From: JAGVJT01 sp964513205
Lineage (GTDB): Bacteria > Pseudomonadota > Gammaproteobacteria > Legionellales > Legionellaceae
Length of the DNA: 64,000 nucleotides
Reading direction: 5' to 3'
Assembly: GCA_964513205.1 (NCBI GenBank)
Contig: CAZELP010000004.1
Location: 62,001 to 126,000 of the forward strand
Shown here piece by piece: positions 54,370-62,513 of this stretch. Every line of letters starts with the position of its first letter. Within the stretch, counting starts at the first letter, position 1. Position numbers and translations under genes: made by a program. The notes beneath the pieces were generated by a model, which saw only the letters and a list, made by a program, of their open reading frames with translations, made no database searches and was not told the DNA's origin.

Positions 54370-54993
54370 ATGAAAAAGCAGGCGCCGCACCCCAAAACCA
54401 CGAGTCTTAATTACAAACAAAAAGCAAAATCCAAACATGCTCGTCATTGCGCGCTGCAGTGGTTAATGCAGACATTTCCCCAGGCCTTCGATAATAAAGA
54501 ACGAATTCGTCCGCTCAAACTCGGGATCATGGAAGATATTTTAATGCACGCAGAAAAAGCAGCCGAAGCGGGAATATCCAAAAGTAAATTGCGAGAAGCG
54601 GTTGTTATCTTCACCCGCCGTATCGATTATCTCGCCTGCTTAAAAGCACAAGAAATGCGAATTGATTTATCAGGAGATGCCGTTAGCCAAGTCACGGCAG
54701 AAGATGCAGAAAAAGCCACACTCAAAATCAAAAAACGTATTGAGAAAAGCATCAAAAATTCTCATCGCACCACAACACCGCAAGTCCACAAACCCATTAC
54801 ACCCAATGCGCCTCCCAAACTCACACCACACCACTATCCTGAGCCTGCACTGATTCAACCATCACCTCAAAAACGCTCATTGCCATCGATCACAGTGAAG
54901 CCAACCCGCCATTATGATCCCAATGCAGTTGCAAGATTAAAGGCCAAGCTGGGTTTATCATTACAAAAACAGGAACTGCTCGAGGAATCGTGA
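54370..54993 (+). CDS. ProQ/FinO family RNA-binding protein
   Basis: An RNA chaperone of 207 residues. Residues about 22-115 form the ProQ/FinO domain: ALQWLMQTFPQAFDNKERIRPLK is its helical core and GISKSKLREAVVIFTRRIDYLACL the second half (quoted in part). A linker rich in Lys, Pro and His follows and a C-terminal segment HYDPNAVARLKAKLGL ends the protein. ProQ-type proteins bind structured RNAs; the Legionella member RocC represses competence. Whether this protein does so is not shown. Its stop overlaps the next gene's GTG start by 4 bases. Confidence 0.88.
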   Translation: MKKQAPHPKTTSLNYKQKAKSKHARHCALQWLMQTFPQAFDNKERIRPLKLGIMEDILMHAEKAAEAGISKSKLREAVVIFTRRIDYLACLKAQEMRIDLSGDAVSQVTAEDAEKATLKIKKRIEKSIKNSHRTTTPQVHKPITPNAPPKLTPHHYPEPALIQPSPQKRSLPSITVKPTRHYDPNAVARLKAKLGLSLQKQELLEES

Positions 54994-56510
54994 AATTCAG
55001 CATTCCGGCTCTCTTTCTTATTATATTTTTTAGTTTTCCGAAAGAGGTTCTGGCGGCACATACTCTAAAAAATAACGCAATAGAGAATCCTTCTGTCTTA
55101 ATTTTATATGATGCAACGATGCCCATCGGTAGTCGACTCCCGCACCTATTTTTAGCAAATCTGCTTGGACATTTCAAAAAACAATACTCGCTCTTGGCCG
55201 TAAAAGACTTCTCAACCGAACAAGCCCAAAATTATGAAACGATTTTTTATCTCGGCACCAACTATTACGAACCTCCCCCAGAAGAATTTTTAAAATTTGT
55301 ACTCACAACTCGAAAAACCGTGGTTTGGTTTAAATACCATTTATGGGAATTTAAAGGACAACATTCTGATTTTGAAAAACGATATGGGTTTTATTTTTCG
55401 GGACTCGATCATACGGAATTTGAGCAGATTAGATATAAAAATACCTTACTAACAAGAAATAAATTTGATCAAGAAATGAGTATTGTCCAGATTACAACAC
55501 CTGATCTTGTTGAAATCAAAGCCTATGCCGAAAATAAAGCGGGATTAAAAATTCCCTACGCAGTTCATCGCGACAATTTCTGGTATTTCGCTGATATTCC
55601 TTTTGTATATATCAGTGAAAATGATCGATATCTGGTTTTTGCCGATCTGTTGTATGACATCTTAAACGTAGAAATAAAACCGAAAAAGCGCGCGCTGATA
55701 CGCCTTGAAGACATTCACCCTCACTACGACCCGACTCTTCTGCGTCAATTCGCTGATTACTTACACAAAGAAAAAATCCCTTTTGCCATCAGCATCATCC
55801 CTTATTACAAAGATCCAAAAGCATATTACCCTGGCTTAGTTCAAGACTATCCGATTACTCAAGCGCCATTGTTTGTAGAAACGATAAAAGACATGAGCAA
55901 TAAAGGAGGTACGCTCATTCTTCACGGATATACGCATCAATATGAAACAATACAAAATCCGTATCTCGGTGTCTCAGGTGCTGATTTTGAATTTATGCAA
56001 GTCCAAATCGACCCGCATACTTTTAAAATTACCCATATGGACGATATTCCCCAAGACTCAACAGAATGGATAAAAAATCGAATTGAACTCGCAGAAAATT
56101 TACTTCATGCCGTTGGTTTAGACACTTCAATCTGGGAAACGCCTCATTATGCAGCATCAGCGCTGGACAATCAGTTTTTTGGAGCGCACTTCAAAGCCAT
56201 TAGTGGACGTGTTGAATATTTTGAGTCCGGTCAACACAGCAATCAATTTTTTCCTTACCCAATTGAACAAGATGTGTATGGGCAAAAAATTATCCCTGAA
56301 AATCTAGGCTGCTACAGCCCCGTCTCCTGGTACAGCCACCCCAAACGTGACCTCAATGATTTGATTGAAACAGCCGAGAAAAATCTGGTTGTACGAGACG
56401 CTTGGGCCTCTTTTTATTACCATCCGTACTTAGGATTAGAGGCCCTCAAAACACTCATTCAAAACATTCGTGCACTTGGATATGAGTTCGTTAGCGTTCA
56501 AACCGTTTGA
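54990..56510 (+). CDS. DUF2334 polysaccharide deacetylase-like exported protein
   Basis: A 506-residue protein with a clear signal peptide (about 1-22, cleavage after VLA). The family core is IRLEDIHPHYDP near residue 240, where the acidic residues would bind metal, and LILHGYTHQYE near residue 311, an HxxxH pair. The layout matches DUF2334, a branch of the polysaccharide deacetylase superfamily. The natural substrate is unknown; a cell-envelope sugar polymer is plausible. The start is GTG within the overlap GTGA with the ProQ gene, and the last 13 bases overlap the convergent pgk. Confidence 0.86.
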   Translation: MKFSIPALFLIIFFSFPKEVLAAHTLKNNAIENPSVLILYDATMPIGSRLPHLFLANLLGHFKKQYSLLAVKDFSTEQAQNYETIFYLGTNYYEPPPEEFLKFVLTTRKTVVWFKYHLWEFKGQHSDFEKRYGFYFSGLDHTEFEQIRYKNTLLTRNKFDQEMSIVQITTPDLVEIKAYAENKAGLKIPYAVHRDNFWYFADIPFVYISENDRYLVFADLLYDILNVEIKPKKRALIRLEDIHPHYDPTLLRQFADYLHKEKIPFAISIIPYYKDPKAYYPGLVQDYPITQAPLFVETIKDMSNKGGTLILHGYTHQYETIQNPYLGVSGADFEFMQVQIDPHTFKITHMDDIPQDSTEWIKNRIELAENLLHAVGLDTSIWETPHYAASALDNQFFGAHFKAISGRVEYFESGQHSNQFFPYPIEQDVYGQKIIPENLGCYSPVSWYSHPKRDLNDLIETAEKNLVVRDAWASFYYHPYLGLEALKTLIQNIRALGYEFVSVQTV

Positions 56511-57679
56511 GCACGTGCCTCAAGCGCCGCAACGGAAGGAAGCGTCTTTCCTTCTAAATACTCTAAGAATGCTCCGCCACCAGTCGAAATATACGTAATT
56601 TGATCCGTCAAATCGTACTGATCAATCGCAGCCAATGTATCGCCACCACCGGCAATGCTCACGGCATCACAATTGGCAATCGCAATTGCCAAAGCACGAG
56701 TACCGTATGCAAATTGAGGAAACTCAAAAACACCAACAGGACCATTCCAGATAATTGTTTTCGCCATTTCTAAAATACCAATATAGCGCGTCACCGTCTC
56801 AGGCCCAATATCCAAAATCATGTCATCTTTCGCAATTTGAGCAAGTCCTTTGTTAAAAGCAGGACAGGTTCCACTGAAAGATTTACTGACCACAACATCA
56901 GAAGGAAGTGGAATTTGACAACCGGACTCGGCAGCCAATGCAAGAATCGCTCGCGCTTCATCAAGTAAGTCATTTTCACACAATGAAACACCTATTTCAT
57001 GTCCTTGTGCTTTCAAAAACGTATTGGCGATTCCACCACCCGGTATTAAGATATCAACACGCGTCACCAACTGTCTTAAGAGAGACAGTTTGGAAGAAAC
57101 TTTTGCTCCACCCACAATTGCCAGAATCGGTTTTTGGGGAGATTTCAACACCTGTTGTAACGCTTCTAATTCGCGAATTAGCAAAGGACCGGCAGCAGAA
57201 ATCGGAGCATACGTGGCAACACCGCAAGTAGAAGCATGCGCACGGTGCGCCGTTCCAAAAGCATCCATCACAAAAATATCACACAAAGAGGCTAGCTTTT
57301 TAGACAAATCTTCGTCGTTTGACTTTTCACCCTTGTTAAAGCGTACATTTTCACAAACAACAAGCTCACCGGGATGTACCTCCACTCCATCTAAATAATC
57401 TGTGACAAAACGAACAGGATAATCAAGATGATGCGCAAGATAATCGGCAACAGGTTTCAATGAAAATCGCTTATCAAATGAACCTTCAGTGGGACGACCA
57501 AGATGCGATGTCACGAGAACAGCCGCATTCGCATCAAGCGCTTGAATCAAAGTCGGTAGACCGGCCCTCAAACGCTGATCACTTGTAATAAGTCCGTCTT
57601 TAATTGGCACATTAAAATCTTCTCGAATCAAAACACGTTGATTGGCAAGATTTAAATCACTCATTTTAGTCAGTTTCAT
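56498..57679 (-). CDS. pgk: Phosphoglycerate kinase
   Basis: Glycolytic kinase of 393 residues transferring phosphate between 1,3-bisphosphoglycerate and ADP. RVLIREDFNVPIKDG holds the substrate-binding Arg and Asp, then TSHLGRPTEG, VCENVRFNKGE, AIVGGAKVSSKLSL, WNGPVGVFE and SIAGGGDTLAA. The gene overlaps gap by 4 bases and the DUF2334 gene by 13. Pyruvate kinase and aldolase genes that often follow pgk in related operons are not here. Confidence 0.97.
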   Translation of the reverse strand: MKLTKMSDLNLANQRVLIREDFNVPIKDGLITSDQRLRAGLPTLIQALDANAAVLVTSHLGRPTEGSFDKRFSLKPVADYLAHHLDYPVRFVTDYLDGVEVHPGELVVCENVRFNKGEKSNDEDLSKKLASLCDIFVMDAFGTAHRAHASTCGVATYAPISAAGPLLIRELEALQQVLKSPQKPILAIVGGAKVSSKLSLLRQLVTRVDILIPGGGIANTFLKAQGHEIGVSLCENDLLDEARAILALAAESGCQIPLPSDVVVSKSFSGTCPAFNKGLAQIAKDDMILDIGPETVTRYIGILEMAKTIIWNGPVGVFEFPQFAYGTRALAIAIANCDAVSIAGGGDTLAAIDQYDLTDQITYISTGGGAFLEYLEGKTLPSVAALEARAQTV

Positions 57680-58680
57680 GACAGTTCCTTAAGCTTCATC
57701 ATATGAGACGCAGTATCCAGCATGCGATTTGCAAATCCCCATTCGTTGTCATACCAAGCGACAACTTTCACCAAAGAACCCAAGACTTTCGTTTGAGTTG
57801 TATCAAAAACTGCAGAAGCGGGATAATGATTAAAATCGCAAGAAACCAAAGGCTCATGATTGATATGCAGCACATGGCTTTGCGCTTTCACCATCACTGC
57901 ATTCACTTCTTCAACTGTTGTTGGACGTTTAGGCGTAAAAGTTAGATCGATAGCGGAAACATTTGCGGTTGGAACACGCATTGCAAAACCATCCAATTTA
58001 CCAGCAAGCTCTGGCAAAACAAGGCCAACGGCTTTTGCTGCACCAGTCTTTGTTGGAATAATTGAAAGCGTTGCCGCTCTTGCGCGATGCAAGTCTACGT
58101 GACTGGCGTCCAATAGGACCTGGTCTTTTGTAAAAGCATGAACGGTGTTCAATAAACCGCTTTCAATCCCAATTGCATCGTGCAAAGGCTTGACCACAGG
58201 TGCCAAACAATTGGTTGTACAAGAAGCGTTAGACACAATTAAATCTTCAGGTTTCAGAATGGTATGATTGACGCCGTACACCACGGTTGCATCAACATCA
58301 ACACCCGGTGCAGAAATCAAGACTTTTTTAGCGCCCGCAATGACATGCTGCATTGCCGCATCACGCTGGGTAAAACGTCCGGTACATTCAAAAACTAGAT
58401 CAACATCCAACGCCTCCCAAGGCAACAAAGACGGATTTCTATCACCCGTAATTTCAATGGGATGACCATCAACAATCATGTATTTGCCGTCAACGAGTAC
58501 TTGACTACCAAAACGTCCATGTGTGGAATCGTAGCGTGTCAAATGCGCTGTGGTCTGAATTCCAGATAAATCATTAATGGCCACGACATTGAACTCATTT
58601 TGCCGCTGGTATTCAAAAATTGCCCGTAAAATACAACGACCAATTCGACCATAACCATTAATTGCAACACGTAATGCCAT
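57676..58680 (-). CDS. gap: Glyceraldehyde-3-phosphate dehydrogenase, type I
   Basis: Glycolytic dehydrogenase of 334 residues. INGYGRIGRCILRAI binds NAD, SNASCTTNCLAPV contains the catalytic Cys, and the catalytic His lies in HAFTKDQ-like VHAFTKD. WYDNEWGFANRM closes the protein. It is placed between tkt (18-base gap) and pgk (4-base overlap), so these carbon-flow genes are expressed together. Confidence 0.97.
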   Translation of the reverse strand: MALRVAINGYGRIGRCILRAIFEYQRQNEFNVVAINDLSGIQTTAHLTRYDSTHGRFGSQVLVDGKYMIVDGHPIEITGDRNPSLLPWEALDVDLVFECTGRFTQRDAAMQHVIAGAKKVLISAPGVDVDATVVYGVNHTILKPEDLIVSNASCTTNCLAPVVKPLHDAIGIESGLLNTVHAFTKDQVLLDASHVDLHRARAATLSIIPTKTGAAKAVGLVLPELAGKLDGFAMRVPTANVSAIDLTFTPKRPTTVEEVNAVMVKAQSHVLHINHEPLVSCDFNHYPASAVFDTTQTKVLGSLVKVVAWYDNEWGFANRMLDTASHMMKLKELS

Positions 58681-58698
58681 CTATATCTCCAAAATAAA

Positions 58699-60699
58699 TT
58701 ATAGACTTTTAACAAGCCGTCTTAACTCGGTCATCACATGCTCAACCGTGATCCCAAAATAAGCATAAGCATCTTCAGCTGGAGCCGAAACACCAAACTG
58801 ATCCAATCCGATAACCACTCCATCTAAACCAACAAAACGATACCAACATGCCGTCGACAAAGCCTCAATTGCCATCCGTTTTCGGATAGTATCAGGCAAA
58901 AGTAAAGCTTGATAAGCTTTGTCTGACGATAAAAACTGCTCTGCACATAACATTGAAATCACGCGCACGTGCACTCCTTCTGCCGCCAACCTTAAAGCAG
59001 CATCTAGTGCGAGTTCTACTTCAGACCCTGTTGCAAGTACAATCGCATCAGGCGCCGTATTGGGTTCATGTAAAATATAAGCCCCACGAGACATGGCTTC
59101 TGAAGGGACATGCTCATGAGGTAAAGCGCGCAAATTTTGACGCGAAAGCAAAATAGCTGACGGTCCTTGATGTCTTAATAAAGCTTGTTGCCAAGCCACT
59201 GCTGTTTCCGTCAGATCCGCAGGTCGCCAGACACGCATATTGGGTGTCATACGCAGCATCGCAGCATGCTCAACTGGCTGATGCGTTGGGCCATCTTCAC
59301 CCAGGCCAATAGAGTCATGTGAATAAATATAAATGACGCGCTTTTGCATCAAGGCCGACATTCGAACCGCATTGCGCGCGTAGTCACTGAATACCAAAAA
59401 AGTCCCGCCAAAAGGAATGAAACCTCCGTGCAAAGCCAGACCATTCATGATGGCAGACATACCAAATTCACGCACGCCGTAATGCAAATAATTTCCTAAA
59501 AAATGCTCGTGCGTCACAGGAATTGTCTTGGACCATTGCGTATTATTTGAGCCGCTGAGATCAGCCGATCCCCCCATCAACTCCGGTTGAATTGATGCAA
59601 AAAATTCGATGCATTGCTGGGATGCTTTACGTGTTGCCATGGGTTTTGTTTGTTGACGACACTCGGCAATAAATGCCTCACTTTTTGATACGAATCCATC
59701 CGGTAAATCTCCATTGATACGTCTTAAAAATTCCGCATATTCAGAAGGATAATCACGCTGATAGCCCTGACACAATGACAACCACTCTTGCTCCCAATGT
59801 AGTCCATCTGATTTTTTATTCCACGCATCATAAATTACTTTTGGAATTTCAAATGCAGGGTATGGCCATTCAAGTTTTTCACGCAATTGCGCAATGTCTT
59901 CCGCTCCTAGTGGAGCGCCATGGACTTTTTCACTCCCTTCAGCAGAAGAGCCATAACCAATTTTTGTTTTGCAGATGATTAACGTCGGTTTTTCGGTCTG
60001 TGCACGTGCATCGATAATGGCCTGTTGGATCTGGGTCATGTCATGTCCATCGACCCCATCAATTACATGCCAATGGTAAGATCTGAATCGAGTGGCCGTA
60101 TCATCTCTAAACCATGGCTCAACAGGACCATCAATAGAAATGGCATTGTCATCATAAAGAGCGATGAGTTTGCCAAGCCCAAGTGTGCCAGCAAAGGATG
60201 CAGCTTCATGCGAAATGCCTTCCATCAAACAACCGTCACCCAGAAAAACATAAGTGTAATGATCCACCAATGGATAGGAAGGTCGGTTAAAATGCGCAGA
60301 TAAAGCTTTTTCTGCAATTGCCATCCCAACTGCGTTTGCAAATCCCTGTCCCAGAGGCCCTGTAGTCGTTTCTATTCCGGGGGTTTCAGTACACTCAGGA
60401 TGTCCTGGTGTTTTAGAGTGTAATTGGCGAAATTGCTTTAAATCTTCAATGCTCAGCGCATAGCCAGTTAGGTGAAGCAACGCATAATAAAGCATCGAAC
60501 CATGCCCGTTTGACAAAACAAAGCGATCTCGATTAAACCAATGTGGATTAGTCGGATTGTGTTTTAAAAAAAGAGTCCACAAAACCGTCGCAATATCCGC
60601 CATTCCTAGTGGCATGCCAGGATGACCTGATTGTGCACGCTCGACGGCATCTACACTTAAAAATCGTATGGCATTTGCCAACATCTGAGGAGAAAGCAC
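58699..60699 (-). CDS. tkt: Transketolase
   Basis: Thiamine-diphosphate enzyme of the pentose phosphate pathway, 666 residues. SGHPGMPLGMADIATVLW, GPLGQGFANAVGMAIAEK and the cofactor-binding FLGDGCLMEGISHEAAS are conserved. GLGEDGPTHQPVEH marks the central domain and the C-terminal domain is complete. It heads the tkt-gap-pgk operon; its promoter should lie in the 308 bases upstream. Confidence 0.97.
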   Translation of the reverse strand: MLSPQMLANAIRFLSVDAVERAQSGHPGMPLGMADIATVLWTLFLKHNPTNPHWFNRDRFVLSNGHGSMLYYALLHLTGYALSIEDLKQFRQLHSKTPGHPECTETPGIETTTGPLGQGFANAVGMAIAEKALSAHFNRPSYPLVDHYTYVFLGDGCLMEGISHEAASFAGTLGLGKLIALYDDNAISIDGPVEPWFRDDTATRFRSYHWHVIDGVDGHDMTQIQQAIIDARAQTEKPTLIICKTKIGYGSSAEGSEKVHGAPLGAEDIAQLREKLEWPYPAFEIPKVIYDAWNKKSDGLHWEQEWLSLCQGYQRDYPSEYAEFLRRINGDLPDGFVSKSEAFIAECRQQTKPMATRKASQQCIEFFASIQPELMGGSADLSGSNNTQWSKTIPVTHEHFLGNYLHYGVREFGMSAIMNGLALHGGFIPFGGTFLVFSDYARNAVRMSALMQKRVIYIYSHDSIGLGEDGPTHQPVEHAAMLRMTPNMRVWRPADLTETAVAWQQALLRHQGPSAILLSRQNLRALPHEHVPSEAMSRGAYILHEPNTAPDAIVLATGSEVELALDAALRLAAEGVHVRVISMLCAEQFLSSDKAYQALLLPDTIRKRMAIEALSTACWYRFVGLDGVVIGLDQFGVSAPAEDAYAYFGITVEHVMTELRRLVKSL

Positions 60700-61007
60700 T
60701 CAAATCTCACTTTATTTTCGATGGGGGGTTTATTGTCTCTCAGATAGAGCATCACATCAAGCTCTTCTATTCAGACTGGAGAAAAACACATCCCAATCGT
60801 TTTAAAAACAAGCCCATTTTATACCCGATAAAACTGAATTTGTTTAACTCAATGATAGAAAACATTGAACATCGAGCAAAAATAGTATCTTTATGTCGAT
60901 TTTATTGATAGGATTCCTGTTTGCTCCTAAATTGGCTTGTCTTTATTCAACGGCATCACCGATCAGCAAAAAAATCGTATTCTTTCAATGTCTTTTTTTC
61001 CTAAACT
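60700..61007. other. Divergent intergenic region with no gene seen
   Basis: Between tkt (minus) and the unknown membrane protein (plus). I find no tRNA, terminator or coding region I can support. A short plus-strand reading frame crosses it but begins inside tkt and has no other support. Promoters for both genes are expected here, though no convincing -35/-10 pair was identified. Confidence 0.7.
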
Positions 61008-62510
61008 ATGTCGAATGAAATGATCAAAACTGAGTTTACGCTTTGGCCTTGGATACAACCGAGACTACAACCCTCTCCAATCGCAGAGTTTTTACAAGAT
61101 CCAGACGATAGCTGCATCGAAGATATCGAAAAAAATTCTCAAAAGCTTCGAACACTTATCAAAGAACGACCATTTTTAATGGCGCAATATCGAATACAAG
61201 TGGCTCATCTGCTTTCTCTTATTAAAGAGTTCGAGCCATTTCATCCCAAACTCAAGCAAGAAATCAATAAAACGCTGCGCATGAGTCGTCTGCTGCAAAA
61301 AATATATGTGCATATTGAAGAATCAGACGATGAAGCACGCATGGACATCGACGTTAAAATTTTAGAGACGGTTCTGCTAAAATTTCAAAATCCCCAAAAC
61401 ATAACTGTCACGAAACTTCCAGAAGGAAAATTGGGTTTCGGACAACAACTCCGAAGCTTACATCAGAATACCAATCTGTCTCGACTAGCCGCAATCCGGA
61501 CAAGACGCTTGGTGTTGACGTGCGTTGCATTGGAAAAATTTCTGGATTATCGAGCTTTTGTTGCAAAAATAGAGGTTTTTACCAATCCATTCTTTCTTTA
61601 TTTGAGCTGGGCTTTCTTCTTACCCCGATTACTTTTAAACGTATCCATGGTCATGAAAAAATGGCTTCAAAGTAATAAAAAAAATGATTTGCCTTGGTAT
61701 ATTCGCATTGAGGCTTATCTAAATTTACGTCGCCGTCTATATGAGTTGTGGTCCGACAGCGTTTGGTTTATCAGTGGTATTTTGCTATGTTTTGTTCTAT
61801 TTGGTCCATTTGCACCTTGGCGCCCTCTCACAACGGTGCTGGTCCAAGTGTCAGATACCGTGATGATGACGACTCGAAGCTTTTTTGAATTGCGCAGACT
61901 CATGGTTTTAAAAAACGAATATTTAACCCATATTCAAAATAATCCAAACGAGAAAAACGCCACATACTTAAAAGCCCTCGAAGAGCGAATGGCCTTTGAA
62001 AAAAAAGTGAGCTACCTTGTTATTACCAATAATGTCCTTATGACAATTGCATTTATGACTGTTCTGCCCAGTATCATCGTACTTCACCCATTTTTGCCAC
62101 TTTTAGGCGCTGTTCTTGGTGTTTTAACAACCATTCGATTTTATTTGTACAGTGCGGCAAACGATGCACTGCAACCTCGAGTCAATTTAAACCTTTTACT
62201 AAAACATTATGAACCCAATGTCGTGATTCCTCCCCCAGCTGCAAACACCGTGGTCAGCAGACTGGCCGTACCGGGATTTCTTTTGCTTATTCCTTTAACA
62301 TGGGCAGCTTGCGCAGCGAATCCAATTTTCGGTAGTATTCTTTGCTTGACACTGCTACTCATCTGCAATCAGAAAATGCAATCGAATTCAACGTTTAAAA
62401 AACAGCTCGAACAGACCATGCAGCATCATTTTTTTAAACCGGTTGTAGAAAAACCTACCCAAAACCAAACCATTGGTAACGAACGCGCTCCTTTAAAACT
62501 TCAAGGATAG
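61008..62510 (+). CDS. Unknown multi-pass membrane protein
   Basis: No named family recognised. Residues 1-190 are soluble, charged and helical. Hydrophobic segments then lie near 196-220, 250-268, 336-385 (a pair) and 415-455 (a pair), with a Lys/Glu-rich loop of about 40 residues between the second and third. LSWAFFLPRLLLNVSM and LMTIAFMTVLPSIIVLH are typical pieces. The arrangement resembles the protein at 26917-28167. The ATG at 61008 lacks a clear ribosome-binding site and another ATG lies four codons on. The oligopeptidase gene begins 3 bases after the stop. Confidence 0.82.
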   Translation: MSNEMIKTEFTLWPWIQPRLQPSPIAEFLQDPDDSCIEDIEKNSQKLRTLIKERPFLMAQYRIQVAHLLSLIKEFEPFHPKLKQEINKTLRMSRLLQKIYVHIEESDDEARMDIDVKILETVLLKFQNPQNITVTKLPEGKLGFGQQLRSLHQNTNLSRLAAIRTRRLVLTCVALEKFLDYRAFVAKIEVFTNPFFLYLSWAFFLPRLLLNVSMVMKKWLQSNKKNDLPWYIRIEAYLNLRRRLYELWSDSVWFISGILLCFVLFGPFAPWRPLTTVLVQVSDTVMMTTRSFFELRRLMVLKNEYLTHIQNNPNEKNATYLKALEERMAFEKKVSYLVITNNVLMTIAFMTVLPSIIVLHPFLPLLGAVLGVLTTIRFYLYSAANDALQPRVNLNLLLKHYEPNVVIPPPAANTVVSRLAVPGFLLLIPLTWAACAANPIFGSILCLTLLLICNQKMQSNSTFKKQLEQTMQHHFFKPVVEKPTQNQTIGNERAPLKLQG

Positions 62511-62513
62511 AAC

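Noticed and set aside
60609..60908. 99-residue plus-strand frame overlapping the start of tkt
   Set aside because: Begins antisense inside a certain gene and has no coding character of its own.
60960..61007. T-rich run before the second membrane protein as a terminator
   Set aside because: No stem precedes it.
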